The translations under genes and the position numbers were made by a program. Of a stretch of DNA of 64,000 nucleotides, positions 11,851-24,536 are shown in pieces (within the stretch, counting starts at the first letter, position 1; each line of letters opens with the position of its first letter). The notes under the pieces are model-generated. The model was not told the origin of the DNA. It ran no database searches and was given only the letters and a program-made list of their open reading frames with translations. The stretch is from Echinarachnius parma (lineage: Eukaryota; Echinodermata; Echinoidea; Clypeasteroida; Echinarachniidae), in contig JBAMJV010001384.1 of the NCBI GenBank assembly GCA_037951105.1, positions 1-64,000 on the forward strand, read 5' to 3'.

Positions 11851-13213
11851 ATTAATGTTGGTACTTCCCAGAAACCCTTCCAGTTGTATTTCACTCCACA
11901 GAGGGGTAAAAGGATCACCATAATCTTCATATACACGATTTAATGTATACCATTGTGATATTAGACTTACTGGACTTGTCTGCCTACCAAAAAGTTAAGT
12001 TACTTATGCGTATGGAGACATGCAAGACCATGACGACGATGAACTGATTTAGACCTACATGTAAATATCTTTGGTAGATATCGAAGTAGTCGTGATAAGT
12101 TTCCGGCATTTACTATAATAATTCTGTAATTCAGAACAAATTTGCGTTTGACGAATATTGTTGTCAGGAAGATTGTGTTCATTTAAAAGTACCAAAGTAT
12201 AATCATGATAATGTAGTTTTACAAAATATTATCCTAAGGAAAAATCGTCCTGAATATCATGATTAGTTATTACTTTTATGTTTTATGTTCTCTATGATTA
12301 ACTTCTTAACCACATATCGCCTCCTTGTCGCTCTCATGCAGAATAAATATACATTTTGTGGCAGAACAATGAACTCCTAGCCACTCGTCTTATTCAACTG
12401 CGCAAACAAACAAAAAGTTGTCGTCAACTTGAAATTTGTTCCAAGACCAATACCCCAAGCATGCATTTTTCATGACCACGGTGCAGCTTGCGGCAGTTAG
12501 CACCACATAACTCGTTTCCACGTCAATTCCACTTAGTCGTTTAAGGTCACAGAAGCACCAGGCGCATCGAGGTGTTAAAGTTTTGCTGTCCATAGTGTTT
12601 ACATTGTCCTATCAGTGTACTGGCGTATAGTGGGGCTCAAAAGGGGTAAATGTTGCCTTTGAGGGGGACAGTCTGAGCTAAAAAGAAATGTGGTTGATAT
12701 ATGCTTTCCGTCATTATATTAATTTCCCCACACAGTCATTGACAAGGTGGTATTAAGGGGGCAAATGAATACCGCAGACAGGGGTGCAATTATTATGTCC
12801 CCCCCCCCCCCCTCTTCCTTAGGATTCTGTCATGTAAGTGTTACGCCATATGACTCTGATTGACAGATTAGGAACATGGCATCCACTAAACACACACTTC
12901 CGACGTGACCGATTGTTTTGAATAGTTATTGGGCGTGAATTCATGTCACATGTGGTGATCTTGTACAAGATAAATAATTCTTACGGTATTCTAAATACCA
13001 TTAATAGGGAAAAGGACGGTATTCTAAATTATATTTTGGTTACATGAGCTTGTCTCCAAATATAACTAATTCCCATTTTTGTTTTGTTTTTATCGATTTA
13101 TATTTCTTTAGGTTAGAACCGAATGTCGTTCAATTTATTACTACATAATTATTTAACATCCTGATGGTGAAATTGATGTTTATTTTCTTCCCCCTCATTG
13201 TTCTTCTACACAG

Positions 13214-15685
13214 ACGAACCTGCGTGACACCGGTGACACGCTCTCTCGGCAGATGGCGTCGATGTACAGGAACTTCCAAAAGGTGAAGGAAGATGACCAG
13301 GTGAGTGATGAGGGCGACACCGGGGACAGCGGAGACGAGATGATGAGGGACAAGAGCTGCGTCGATACGGAGGACGACGTCAACCAAATGACAGACCTCG
13401 ATGCCGACGAGTCCAGCATCTCCTCCCGGAAGGGGCCGCTACCTCAGGGACAGCTGGCCAACCTCCAGCGCAGAAAAGCAGCGGGGAACATCGTCAACAA
13501 TAAAGGGAGGCCTAGAGGCCAGAACAATGTGCAAAGAGGTAAAAATATGAACTCAAGGGACCCCAACGAAAATGATGTTTCATCAGAAATCAGCACGACA
13601 AGAAATCGAGAGCTTCCGCAGAGTGGAATGGACGGGGACATTGATGATGATGAAGACACCCTGAGTGAAAGCGAGTGCAGCGGGAACTGCCTTTGTTGTT
13701 CATCTATCGCTTCTTACCAAGGCATCCCGTGGACGATCAGACGCCCAAGCTCAGCAGAGACGACGGATTATGAAAGCGACAGTTCGGAGCTCGACAGCGA
13801 CTATGAAGATGATCGATACCGCTCCAAGAGAGCACCCCTCCATGCTCGGCTCAGCCCATTCTTTCATCAAGACACCAGCCACTCCGACAGCAGTTCTCCC
13901 CTGGAAGAAGAAGCAAGGAACAATGGGAAGAACAACAGCCTTGTCAAGAGAATGAGTCCTCTTGGATGTGAAAGCCCCAGTCAAAGCGATGGTCTCCCTG
14001 AATCCAAAAAGGAAGAGAAGTCAGGGTCGCCTAAGAAAGGTTCTACCGGTGGCCCTCCCAAGACAGCCCCCAAACCAGGCCCCAAACCGGCTCCAAAGCC
14101 CGCACCTAAACCTCCTCCTAAACCCCCAGCAAGGTCACCTCAGCCAAAGTCCAGAGATGTGAAGCAATCGGGAAATGTTGAAAAGCCCATAAAGAAAGAC
14201 AATTTTAAACTGGAGATGGCTCCCGTTGGCAAAAAAGAAAAACCATCGAGGCAAGAGTCTAAGAAAGAGAAGGCGTCAAATCAAGAGGTGAGCTTATCTG
14301 AAGCCGTTGCATTAGGAGCTGTCGCCAGGGCAGACAAATCTGGAACAGGAACGACACCACCAAAGAAAAGCAATGAAGAGCACAACGAATCTAGCAAGCA
14401 CAAACCCAGGCATGTTTCAAAGACTGCTATAGTTTTGCTCGACCCCGAAGCTGAGTTCAAGGACGGGGATACCATAAAGAAGAGATCTAATATTCTCCCA
14501 GCACAGCAACCTATCGAAGTTCCCCTATCTTATGTCGATAAGCACGGGTGTATTACGTTAACCCCCGATCCGAAGTTGGCCCCAGAAGCGTACAAAGCGG
14601 GTAAGACCATCACGTTCAGAGTCAGAGCCGCCAGTGAGAGTCCTGCAACAAACCCAGATGGACCCTTAACCTTCACCCCTACTTATGGCACAAAACCAAC
14701 CGTGACGGTAACCAACAGCTCTACCGCCGACTCCCCACCTGTAAGCATAGCTGCAGAAGAAATTGGACACGAGCACCAGATTCAAGTCACCCCAGAAGGC
14801 ATTATCCGACTCAGTAAGAGGAAACCGGTTCCGATGCAAGTCTTCATGCCGCAATTTCAACAGCATCACCAACAGCAGCCAAGTTCCACGATTACTCTGA
14901 ACAGTGCTGGCGGGACTACAAATGGTGATCACTCCGCATGTCCCAGTTGTCACCGGAAGGTGCGCACCACCGCGTTCGTACAACCACAACAGCCTTCCAA
15001 TCTTGCGAGCAACGTACGGGTTATTCGCATGTCGCCTGGAATCACTGCTTCGCCCGTCTCGCCTCAGCCACAGCCGCAGCCACAGGGCCGTGTCCATGTC
15101 ATCCAGAGGCAAACATCTAGTGGCTCTAGTCACGGCTCTCCACCGACAGAAAGGCAGCAGATCATAGTCCATCAGGAACCCGGTCAGAGGCAGCACATCG
15201 TCATCAAGCGGCAGGAACCTGGGCAGATGAGCTACCAGGTACAGCCTGAGCAGCAATATCAGCAGGTGCATCAGCAGGTGGAATATCCACAGGATTACTA
15301 CCAGCAGCAGGGATACACGCAACACGTCGGGTACCCACAGCACCCACAGCAGCAGGTGTACCAACAAGGGGGCTACAGTCAGCAGGTGTACCCTCAGATC
15401 CGTGTGCAGCAGGGCGACGGGATCTCCATACCGATCCAGCCTGGCACCCAGACGATTCGGCACGTCATCCAGCAACCCAGCGGTCACATCATCCAACAGC
15501 CCGGTCACCATATCATCCAACAACCGAGCCCTCATATCATCCAACACCCGAGCCCTCACATCATCCAACAGCCAATGCAACAGACCAACCGTTCAGGAGG
15601 AGTGGCTACCATCAGGTTCGGAGACGGGGCACCGATTAAAGTCACACCTGGGCAAGGTATGAGGTTTGTCATCAACCCCAAGTGA
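13214..15685 (+). CDS. Large last coding exon of an unrecognised acidic, PK- and Q-rich protein
   Basis: The exon opens after a good acceptor (pyrimidines then ACACAG at 13208-13213) in phase 0 and stays open for 823 codons to TGA. The first methionine is at 13253, but the 13 codons before it (TNLRDTGDTLSRQ) continue the frame, so this is more likely a 3' exon than a complete gene. Counting from that Met: acidic Ser/Asp-rich 10-60; a CSGNCLCC cluster at about 142; a Tyr/Asp/Ser acidic patch at about 170-190; PK-rich polyproline 268-297, suitable for SH3 binding; lysine-rich 298-345; one CPSC at about 562; glutamine/tyrosine-rich 667-722; and five tandem units around HIIQQP at 737-776. The composition suggests a largely disordered scaffold or regulatory protein. 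I do not recognise the family. GC content is clearly higher than in the flanks, as expected for coding DNA. Confidence 0.8.
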   Translation, partial: TNLRDTGDTLSRQMASMYRNFQKVKEDDQVSDEGDTGDSGDEMMRDKSCVDTEDDVNQMTDLDADESSISSRKGPLPQGQLANLQRRKAAGNIVNNKGRPRGQNNVQRGKNMNSRDPNENDVSSEISTTRNRELPQSGMDGDIDDDEDTLSESECSGNCLCCSSIASYQGIPWTIRRPSSAETTDYESDSSELDSDYEDDRYRSKRAPLHARLSPFFHQDTSHSDSSSPLEEEARNNGKNNSLVKRMSPLGCESPSQSDGLPESKKEEKSGSPKKGSTGGPPKTAPKPGPKPAPKPAPKPPPKPPARSPQPKSRDVKQSGNVEKPIKKDNFKLEMAPVGKKEKPSRQESKKEKASNQEVSLSEAVALGAVARADKSGTGTTPPKKSNEEHNESSKHKPRHVSKTAIVLLDPEAEFKDGDTIKKRSNILPAQQPIEVPLSYVDKHGCITLTPDPKLAPEAYKAGKTITFRVRAASESPATNPDGPLTFTPTYGTKPTVTVTNSSTADSPPVSIAAEEIGHEHQIQVTPEGIIRLSKRKPVPMQVFMPQFQQHHQQQPSSTITLNSAGGTTNGDHSACPSCHRKVRTTAFVQPQQPSNLASNVRVIRMSPGITASPVSPQPQPQPQGRVHVIQRQTSSGSSHGSPPTERQQIIVHQEPGQRQHIVIKRQEPGQMSYQVQPEQQYQQVHQQVEYPQDYYQQQGYTQHVGYPQHPQQQVYQQGGYSQQVYPQIRVQQGDGISIPIQPGTQTIRHVIQQPSGHIIQQPGHHIIQQPSPHIIQHPSPHIIQQPMQQTNRSGGVATIRFGDGAPIKVTPGQGMRFVINPK

Positions 15686-16550
15686 CGTTTGAGAAGTCTG
15701 AACTTTGATTCGAAATATGTTCGTGGATGAAGCCACCATAATGCATGTATACATGAAAGTCATGATAACTCAAGACCTTGGCCAACGGGAACAGAATGAA
15801 ATGTGATTTTACTCCATAAGGGAATAGCATTACGCAGGAAGAGGTTGTATAACACCATATCTGGAAGCTAATGCGGTGACCTGGTCACACATGTCAATGT
15901 ACACCAGATAAGTGCCTGAATTATACAATATTATGGCCAAGATGTACATGGTGTGTCATGTCTTTGACATTGACTATCATCAAACATGTCAAAGACACCA
16001 CGAAGTATCGGGCGTGGAAGAACAGTTGCTTGATCGTTCTAAGACCAACATTATTACTTTTACTGAGTGGACTGTATTGACATTGTAAGCTTAAAATATT
16101 ATTATAATAATGAGTTGAAATTGAATTAATGTTACATAGTAAATTACGTCTTCCGACATTGTATTTACCTTCAACATGTTTAAAAATCCATAATGGTAGC
16201 TATTGAACTTTTTCTTAATCACTTTATGATTGCTTAAGTCGAGGCATACAAGTAACATATTTCTATAGTTTAACATATTAATGCACCTTATATATTCTAG
16301 ATGACTTGTATTTTCTAGATGACTTGTAAATAAATCCGAATTAAGTTTTTGCCGTGATTTTGTCCCAATTCTTTTCGTTAGCAGATAGTGGCCTTTATGT
16401 CCAAGATAACGGCAATAAGAACGGCATTCCAGAGGTATTGTTTTAAAGGTGTAAATTTGAGGAACGATTTCAATCTACAGCTCCTATTGTAAATATGTAT
16501 CTATAAACAGATTTGGGTTTGGTGGCAAATATCTTACTCAATAAAAGTCA
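15686..16550 (+). other. Probable 3' UTR of the large exon gene
   Basis: AT-rich sequence after the TGA with AATAAA at 16329-16334 and again at 16540-16545. Either could be the polyadenylation signal. Exact cleavage sites cannot be read from the sequence. Confidence 0.5.
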
Positions 16551-18266
16551 TGTACCTAATTTATATCAGAAAAATAACCGTAATTTTGAAGAAATTAAAT
16601 TACCTGCTTTTATAGATTATAAGATAAAAGTTCGCTCAATGTAGCCTGTTCTTTTTATTTTTTTTCCTCTATTGATTAATATAGAAATAAATTATATTGA
16701 ATTAGAAAGTAAGAAAGAGCCCAGATGGACTCGAGATTGAAAAATTATTATTACAATGTTACAATTTGATAAAAGATGGGCTACACGATTGATATACTAA
16801 GTAATTATTTTCAAGTTTGTTATTATTATTTGACAGTAGTATTTTTAAACGATGAATGTTTGCATTAAAAATATCACTCCGCCTTATAGTTATACTTACG
16901 TAATTGTATTTTGATCGATTTGAAAGAAAAATATATAAATGATAATATACCACTGATCCCCGTTCAAATACATTATGTTAGGATTTTCCATAATTCCTCA
17001 TATTTTTTCAATTTCATTTTCATCTGTTACATATCCTCTATTTATAATACATGTATATATTCGTATAAGCGTGTCTTTTGTGTAACAATATTGAATTCTG
17101 AACGTAGGGTAATATTTAAGTTTAAGTTAAACATCTGTATACATTAGTATATTACGATTACACAAACAGGATAATAGTGTACTTCCCAGGGAAAGGCTTC
17201 CCAACGATAGATATAAAAGGTTAATATAATAAACATTGTGTGTAATGTATATATTATTTATCGGTATTATATTTCGAATAAAACAAAGAACTATTGTGTA
17301 TTAAAGGAAGTGCAATTATTGTTTCCCAAAATTTCTACTAACGAATGGAAGTGTAGGCAATAAGAATTACCCCTCTGGAAACGCAGATTATCTCATATTT
17401 TGTTTGAACTGCTTCATTGAAATCTTATTTTTTAAAAGAAGGAATTTACAATGCAACTGTCCTTTTGAGACAATTGCTGCAAAAATGATAGAAACACATT
17501 GCAAATTAATAGGTTGTGGCTGGATAATATGTTTCAACAGTTCTTTATCATGTTTATTGGATAATGATATGGTGAAATAAATAAGTATTGTGATATCATA
17601 TCGATCAAAAAAGGGTGTAGCTAAAGTCTGTTCTCATTGATGAAGTTTTTGAAATGTTTTTCATCATTATTATTATTATTATGATTTAAGTTATCATTTT
17701 AAGTGCACGTGCATTATTCAAATTTGAGTTTTGATGCAAACTGTGAACGTTCCATTGTAGTAAAGAAAATGTACGTAAATGAATATTATTATTTTTAAAA
17801 AGAAACTGTTTGTCTTTCCGTTTGATTTTTTTTTAATTTATTGAATATATTAAGTTCGTTTTTATGTATTATGATTTTACGGCATAATATTACTAATAAA
17901 TCGTGTGCGATTTGTGTCATCATTGCTTTAAAACCATTTAATTCATACTCTGTAAAGAAATTTAAATTATATTATTTTATGATATACGGATTTTGTTCAG
18001 GTTTATATTACAGTGACGTGCCTTACTATAAATTATGTTGACATGAACGTTATGTAATTAGAATATTTGTTTTTAGGATACTCAATCATATCATACCGAC
18101 AAATGGACAATATGGCGTTTTTAGGAAATCATTACAATCTGACAATGTAGACTTTTTGTAGACAATGTTTTTATTATAGTCATAACCACCTGATTAATAC
18201 CATGTGTACGTATTTAATGTCATCATGCTTAATCAATTGTAGCAGGATTCGCAAGAATAGTATTGT
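16551..18266. other. AT-rich intergenic stretch
   Basis: I see no supported gene; open frames are short and AT-biased. Part of it could be extended 3' UTR. Confidence 0.5.
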
Positions 18267-18714
18267 TTAAAGGGTACCACCACCCCAAAATAATATTGTT
18301 ATTAAAGAAAGGTAACATCTTTAGTAGTCCATTCCATCAACAAGTTCACAAAAATATGTTTCCAGAAGAAAAAAATATATAATTGGAAACGCATCACCAT
18401 TCTAAAGCATGCGTTCATGCGGTCTGAATTGCGAAGACTGCGATGCGTGCGGTGAATTGCAATGTGTGCAGAGCGAACGAATCGCCCGGGAATCTATTGT
18501 CTACAAACGTACGCGTGAATAGTATGGGCGCACTCGCAAATGGTTGGCCCGTATGGAACCAGGAAATAGCAGTGGTTCTGTAAGTGGTGGAAATTAATTG
18601 CTTTGTTTATGAATTACACAACCCTTTGCAAAATGTTGGGTATCTATTTGATATCACAAAACGGTACCAAAACATATAATAATGTGTTGTTCTTTGCCTG
18701 GTGGTCCCCTTTAA
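18267..18714 (+). mobile_element. TTAA-bounded MITE, family of about 440 bp, copy 1
   Basis: Starts TTAAAGGGTACCACCACC and ends TGGTGGTCCCCTTTAA, an imperfect 16-bp inverted pair with TTAA at both edges. Further copies lie at 23306-23736 (reverse) and 61625-62054 (forward). Shared interior blocks include CCATTCCATCAACAAGTTC, ACGTACGCGTGAATAG and TTTGATATCACAAAA. No transposase frame. The TTAA edges suggest piggyBac type, by inference. Confidence 0.8.
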
Positions 18715-19820
18715 GAGAGTACAAAACAAATGCTATGTAATAGACAGATCGAGGTAAATGTTCATGGTTTTCCATTGGCAACAATTGTGTGTATTTATGT
18801 GCCAGTTTCACAAGATTGTAGAGAAAGAGAGGTATGCATTTCTGTCAAGTGTAAGAGCAATAATAGGGATATGCGGACTCGAGTTGAAATAAGTTGCTGA
18901 AACGTATCTTAGCTTTACCTTTTCGACACTAAACAAATAATCTAAGACGCTATCATGGCATTTAATTAAATAAACTTTCCGACATTAAATGTGTCATCAA
19001 AACTTGTTAAGAAAAAAATTATCTAAATAAAGTAATCAGAAAGGTTGGCCCAAAAGTGTACAATTTAACGTCATACGCTCTATCTTTACAATTGTTGCTA
19101 CCATGGTAACTACCAATTAATATAAGCTATTCGTTAACAATTCATCCCCACCTACCGAGACTACGGAACTGAACCAAATATAGTCTGTGTTCGTACTTTA
19201 TTGTGTTTACATGCTGTATGATAATACTATTCAAATTATATTCTGCAGCATTGAAGTACATAATTCAACCTTTAAACCTGTTTATTTAATTTGGTCAGTT
19301 CGCTCGCGGATCGCTAGATCGCGAAGCCAACTTTTGCTTGGACCTGGAGAAGAGAAAAATGAGGTTAGTTTTTCTTTGTTTACAGAAGAATGATGGCACC
19401 TACAGCTATGAAATTGCATACGCGGCATAATACAAGTATTATACAGAGCTGTACCGAATTTGAAGCATTTTGGTAAAGGCGTACTGTCCCTTTAATTTTT
19501 ATTCTTTACACCATCTACTATACTTTCACAACAAATACGAGATAGTGCATGACGTGATAAGGTCGACGTAGTATGTATAATATTCACATTTGTTCTATGG
19601 ATAGCACATACGAGTGAGTTTTTCTTATTTATTTAAAAATGCCTTAACTTGCATATTATACGATTAACGATGAACTTCACTTATGATACACGCTTGTTTC
19701 TAACTTATGGTTGAATAACATGAATTATTAAAATGCTGTAACTTTGTATGCAGTGTTTTATCAAGCCTTAAACACAATGCCACGCCTTTTTTCTAAATTT
19801 CTTGTTAGTCACCATGTGAT
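18715..19820. other. Gene-free intergenic stretch
   Basis: No exon is supported. A sequence ending GTACTGTCCCTTTAA near 19494 resembles the TTAAAGGGACAG found at about 9748, so it may be the edge of another repeat, but a matching left end was not found. Confidence 0.4.
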
Positions 19821-19822
19821 TG

Positions 19823-20090
19823 ATGATGATGATGATGATATTGATAAGATGATGATAAAATTATAAGATGATGATGATGATGGTGATGGTGGTGATGATG
19901 AGATTATGGTGGTGATGGTGGTGGTGATGATGATGATGATGATAATGATGATGATGATGATGATGGTGGTGATGATGATGATGATGATGATGGTGATAGT
20001 ATTGGTTGTAGTGGTAATTGTGGTGGTGGTGCAAATGATGGTGTTGGAGGTGGTTAGGATGATGATGACGATGATGATGACGCAGAGGAC
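19823..20090. repeat. GAT/GGT microsatellite tract
   Basis: About 270 bp of imperfect GAT and GGT trinucleotides. Open frames on both strands reading poly-His, poly-Ile or poly-Met are artefacts of the repeat. Confidence 0.95.
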
Positions 20091-21150
20091 AATGATAACA
20101 AAGTAGTGAATATAGAGGTGGTAGCGATCGAGAGTGGTGTGGTTTAGTTGCACTTTTCTCCCCGAATTGGGGTGGAGGGATGGGGGAATGGATCAAAAGT
20201 ATATCTACGGGTGGGGGGAGTCCCTAACCCAATATTTGACCCCCATACTCAAACCTATAACCCCTACATCCGTAATCACAATCCCTAGTCCTAGCCTCCC
20301 TAAATTCAGATATTGCTCGTAAACAAAATGACGCACTGACCAAAAGTGATGCCATAAGACAAGATACTGGGCCTGTGTACTTGCCCCTTCCCCCCCCCCC
20401 CCCCCACTAAACAGTAACAAAAACTATAGCTACACCACTAATTGCAGGCGTTTCAGCCAATAAGAAAAAAAATGGGTCCAGTCCGAAGTTATGGTAGGCT
20501 CGTTATCTGTTCTCTCGACACGCACCCCCAGCTTGTGTTTGCAAAGACTATCTATTTTATCATCTGCGAGGAGACAGGAATGCAAATCTGCATCCCACAT
20601 CAAATGATGTGAGGGAGAGGTTTTTAACTCATCAAACATTCGCTCGATGCGAAAAGGAAAGAATAACATTGAAAGAACCTATACCCTAGCAAGCGGAAAC
20701 AATCAAGTTTCCCGACAGTGCATCGATCGTGAATGTTATAGAGAGAGCAACGGTTATTGAATTGGTCGTCTACAAATAATTTGTTATATACTTTAGAATC
20801 AAAATTATCATCACCCAAGCAGTTGATTTGAGAGGGGATTGTTTTAATATGTATTATTTTGTATTGCACAACTTATGGGGGGATGCATCCTCCTCTAGCC
20901 AGCTCCCCCCTCCCACGCCTATGGTACCTAACCACTAACTGGAAATATTATGATATAATGTTTTACAAAAATTAAACAAAACCTAGTGGGTATGTTTGCA
21001 TGTTTTGTACATTATGTACTGTATACATAGTAGTTGTCGTATAGCCCCCATCAAGTATCAGATTCAGATCTATGCTAAAACGCAAGTTCACATTCCTGGC
21101 TAACTAGTAACATGACGACGAATGCACGTCGGACGCTCGACATTTAATGA
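20091..21150. other. Gene-free intergenic stretch
   Basis: Contains a C run near 20391-20405 and no supported gene. Confidence 0.4.
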
Positions 21151-22180
21151 GGGATGAAGGATGCAATGAAAATAGAGAGAGAGGGACGGAGAGCCAGAGA
21201 AAGGATGAAAAAGGGGAGATGGGAAGAGAGAGGGGTAGAGAGAAAGAAAGTGAGATGGTGGAGAGAAAGAGAATTGAAGGGAGAATATCAAACAGAGATA
21301 GGAGGGGCCCCAGATAGGAAGGGGAAGAGAAGGAGAGAAATATCGAAGAAGGTGAGAGGAAAAATACAAAAGGAAGGCGGTAGAAAGAAGGGGGAAGAAA
21401 TAAAGGGAGATGGGGGAAAAGGAGATGGAGAAAGAAAAGGAGATAAAGGGAGAATATTGAATAGAGAAAGGGAAGGGATGATGGAGGAGAGAAAAAACGG
21501 GGTAAGAGAGAATATATAAAAGGATGCGGATTGTGGGAGGGTGGGAAGAGTAAGGGGAGAGAGTGAGAGCGTGAGAGGCAACGAGATAATAGATCGGGGA
21601 TTGGTGTCAAGTTGGATAGTCAATTTGAAGATAGAGAAGGGGGCTGAGAGAGGGGAGAAGAGCATGCTGGACGGGGTGACAGAATGGGTTGCATGCATAG
21701 GCGTACCGATGGGGGTATTTGCGGTGTTCAACACCCCCTTTAGCGAACAAAATTACTGTGTTATATAGGTATTCAAACACACCCCAACTACGCTAAAACA
21801 CCCCCTTGAAAAGTCCTGGGTACGTTTATGGTTTAGGGCGAGAGAAGTGAAGAATGGTAGAAGGATTGAGGGGTCGAGAGTGGAGTCAATATAAAGTAAG
21901 AGAGAGAGGAGAGGGACAGGGGTAGGAAGGGGCTGAATTATAATAGAGTGATGGCGGGAGGGGCATGCAATTGGGTTGGAGAGCCAATATAAAGTAAGAT
22001 AGAAGGGGCAGCATAAAAGATGGACAGAGGGGGCGAGGGAACTTGGTGGATGGGCAAAATAAAATGAGAACGAGGGAAGAGGAGAGAGAGACAGAGGGTG
22101 AAAAGGAAAGTCATATTTAGAGGACACTTTGTTGAAGGAAGGGGACAGAGAGGACGATATATTGAGCGGGGGTAACGGCG
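21151..22180 (+). repeat. Long purine-rich (GA) tract in two blocks
   Basis: The plus strand is almost purely A/G at about 21150-21560 and more loosely at 21840-22180 (AGAGAGG, GGGAGA, AAGGGG units). The mirror-prone purine strand could form triplex DNA. The long frames in this tract, encoding Arg/Glu/Lys or Ser/Leu/Pro, are compositional artefacts. Confidence 0.85.
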
Positions 22181-23305
22181 AAGCGTGGTCGGACTGATTG
22201 GGGGCACACCTTATGTTATTCTTTACAGGGTTTTGTTTCCGTTTTTTTAAGTAAAATAATTGGGGGGGGGGGGGGGGGGGGGGAGGGGAGCACGGTGCCC
22301 CCCGTAGCTATTCCACTAGAGAGGAGCGAGACAATGAAGGAGAGAGAGGGAGTAAGTGAAGCGATATTTGGAGGACACCGTTGTATTGAAAGGAAAATAG
22401 CTTTACTACTGAGGATTCAATTCCATGAGGACCTACAGGATGTGCTCGTTTGATGATGTACTATAAGGGACAGACTGGCCTGATAGCTCACTCATCAACA
22501 CTCCCTAAGCCTTCAGGTATGGGCTAATGTTCCAAGTATATATGGGTATATGAGCAGTGGCGTACGGGGAGTGTGGGGGGGGGGGGGGGGAGGCACGTGC
22601 ACCCCCCCTCCACAATTCTAAACAATACTTTTTTAAAAGGTGAAGATCAGTGGAAAAAATAAAGAAATACATACAATATGACCATGCTACGCCATTGTAT
22701 ATTGGTTTTAAAAAGCAAGTAAAGACAAAATGAAGGAATCTAAGGACAGAGAAGATAAAAATTAGAGAACATTTTTCACCCAAATAATCTTACACATTCA
22801 CCGATACACATCAATAAATAGAAAAGAGGTACCTTTCAATATGGCTTCTACAAGCATTTTCAGTACTTATAATATTGAGCATACATTGTACAAGTATTTG
22901 AAGGATTCAAACAACAACATTGCTACTTTTTAAAAGAAAGGTGCCATTTGATGCATCCACACAAACAATCATCATCCATTGCATAAATTCACCCTCTCCT
23001 ACATGTAATTATACTCATAATAACGGTAATGCCAAGAGAATTAGTATTTGAAAAGTTCATATCATGCATTAATGCAATAAGTTTATTATAATTTTTCTTG
23101 AGATTAATCAAATCCCTCTTTATGTACACACGCACACATTCATAATCAACATGGTTCAGGATTCAATATACATTAATATGAAACAACATAACTTCAGTTT
23201 AACTTGACAAAAGTTTGGAAGTTATTGGAATTACAAAAATACATAAGACTCATAAATCTTGCTAAATGATTTCACTCACACAAAGGTACAAATGGAGTGG
23301 TACTC
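22181..23305. other. Gene-free intergenic stretch with G runs
   Basis: G runs of about 22 near 22261-22283 and about 16 near 22575-22590, the latter followed by C-rich sequence. No coding region supported. Confidence 0.5.
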
Positions 23306-23736
23306 TTAAAGGGGACCACCAAGCAAAGGACAACACATAAATATATGTTTTGGTACCGTTGTGTGATATCAAATAGATGCCCAACACTTTGCAAAGGGTT
23401 GTGTAATTCATAAACAATGAAATTGATTACCACTACTCCATTATGGCATCATGGTTCCGTACGCGCCAAATGTTTTGGAGTGCGCCAATTCTATTCACGC
23501 GAACGTTTGGCGACAATAGCTTCACGGATGATGCGTTTGTCCTTGACAAAAGGTAGTCTTTGACTCTTCGTATGCAGACCCATGAACACATGTTGTAGTA
23601 TGGCTATGCGTTTTCCAATTAAATATAATTTTTCTGGAAACATATTTCTGAATTTTTTGGTGGAATGGACTGCTAACAATGTTACCTTTTATTTTTATTT
23701 ATAATAATATTATTTTGGGGTGGTGGTACCCTTTAA
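23306..23736 (-). mobile_element. TTAA-bounded MITE, copy 2 (reverse)
   Basis: Reverse-oriented copy of the element at 18267-18714. It starts TTAAAGGGGACCACCA and ends GGTGGTACCCTTTAA. The interior blocks match in reverse complement. Confidence 0.8.
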
Positions 23737-24536
23737 GATATTTGCTTATTACAAATTGAAAAGTAGTTTATTAGAAGATCTTAGAACTCTAAGCTAACAA
23801 CATGAAGATACCAATAATGTGGCTATATGTAGTTGTTCTTACATGTACTACCTATAGGTATACCTTAGTCTTAGTGGCCACCTGTCTATCGTGGCCAACC
23901 TGCCTATAGTGGCCACCAACAGTGATCCCCTGCAGAGAAAAACAATTTTATGGAGCCTGTCTACAGTGGACAAGTTTCATGTTTCCCTTAGGTGGTCATA
24001 AAAAGACAAGTTTGACTGTATTTAACATTAAATAATTATCAAGGTTATATTTATTAACCTAATCTGACATCCAAGTTGCATTTGTTTTTAGTGGGAAGAA
24101 CCAGAATCATAAAATGTAAAACAAAAATGAAATTAATACGTGTGGTTTGAGGTGAGAGGATTGGTAAGTCCTGAGAAGGACTGTTGGTATTCTTTCTAGG
24201 ATAGTCCTCAAAAGGACTGTGATAGTCCTAGAAAGGACTGTTGGTAAGGAGTGACGACGGACATACTTACAAGCAACATTTAAAAATGAAATTATCATAA
24301 AATACACTGTACATGTATGTATTACATCTGGAATATACATCGATACACAAGATACATGTAGTTGGAAATGCTACACAATTAAGCCTTTACGGCTATGAAA
24401 ATCTATGAATAGATGTACAGTTCAGATTTAAATCAATAATATCAAAAAGTAAATTTATAATAGAATACATGGAAGATCAATATAGTCTTCACAGACTAAA
24501 TATAAACTGTCATTTGTTCAGGAGTAATATACTGTA
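23737..24536. other. Gene-free stretch with repeat fragments
   Basis: Holds a degenerate GTGGCCACCTGTC-type repeat fragment at about 23860-24020, related to the element at 51439, and three 16-nt hairpins at 24167-24239. No exon supported. Confidence 0.45.

Larger units (their letters stand above)
10607..13213. other. Non-coding stretch upstream of the large exon
   Basis: No exon is supported apart from the two repeat fragments described separately (possible LTR end near 11294-11440, tRNA-like head near 11781-11850). It is probably intron, because the coding exon at 13214 opens with a splice acceptor. Confidence 0.45.

Noticed and set aside
14666-15580. 304-codon open frame on the minus strand
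   Set aside because: It lies antisense to the large plus-strand coding exon; its Leu/Asp/His-rich translation is a shadow of CAG, CAC and ATC codons.
19809-20196. Poly-Ile, poly-His and poly-Met frames
   Set aside because: Products of the GAT microsatellite.
21104-22207. Ser/Pro/Leu and Arg/Glu/Gly frames up to 168 codons
   Set aside because: Composition artefacts of the purine tract; no splice or protein signal.
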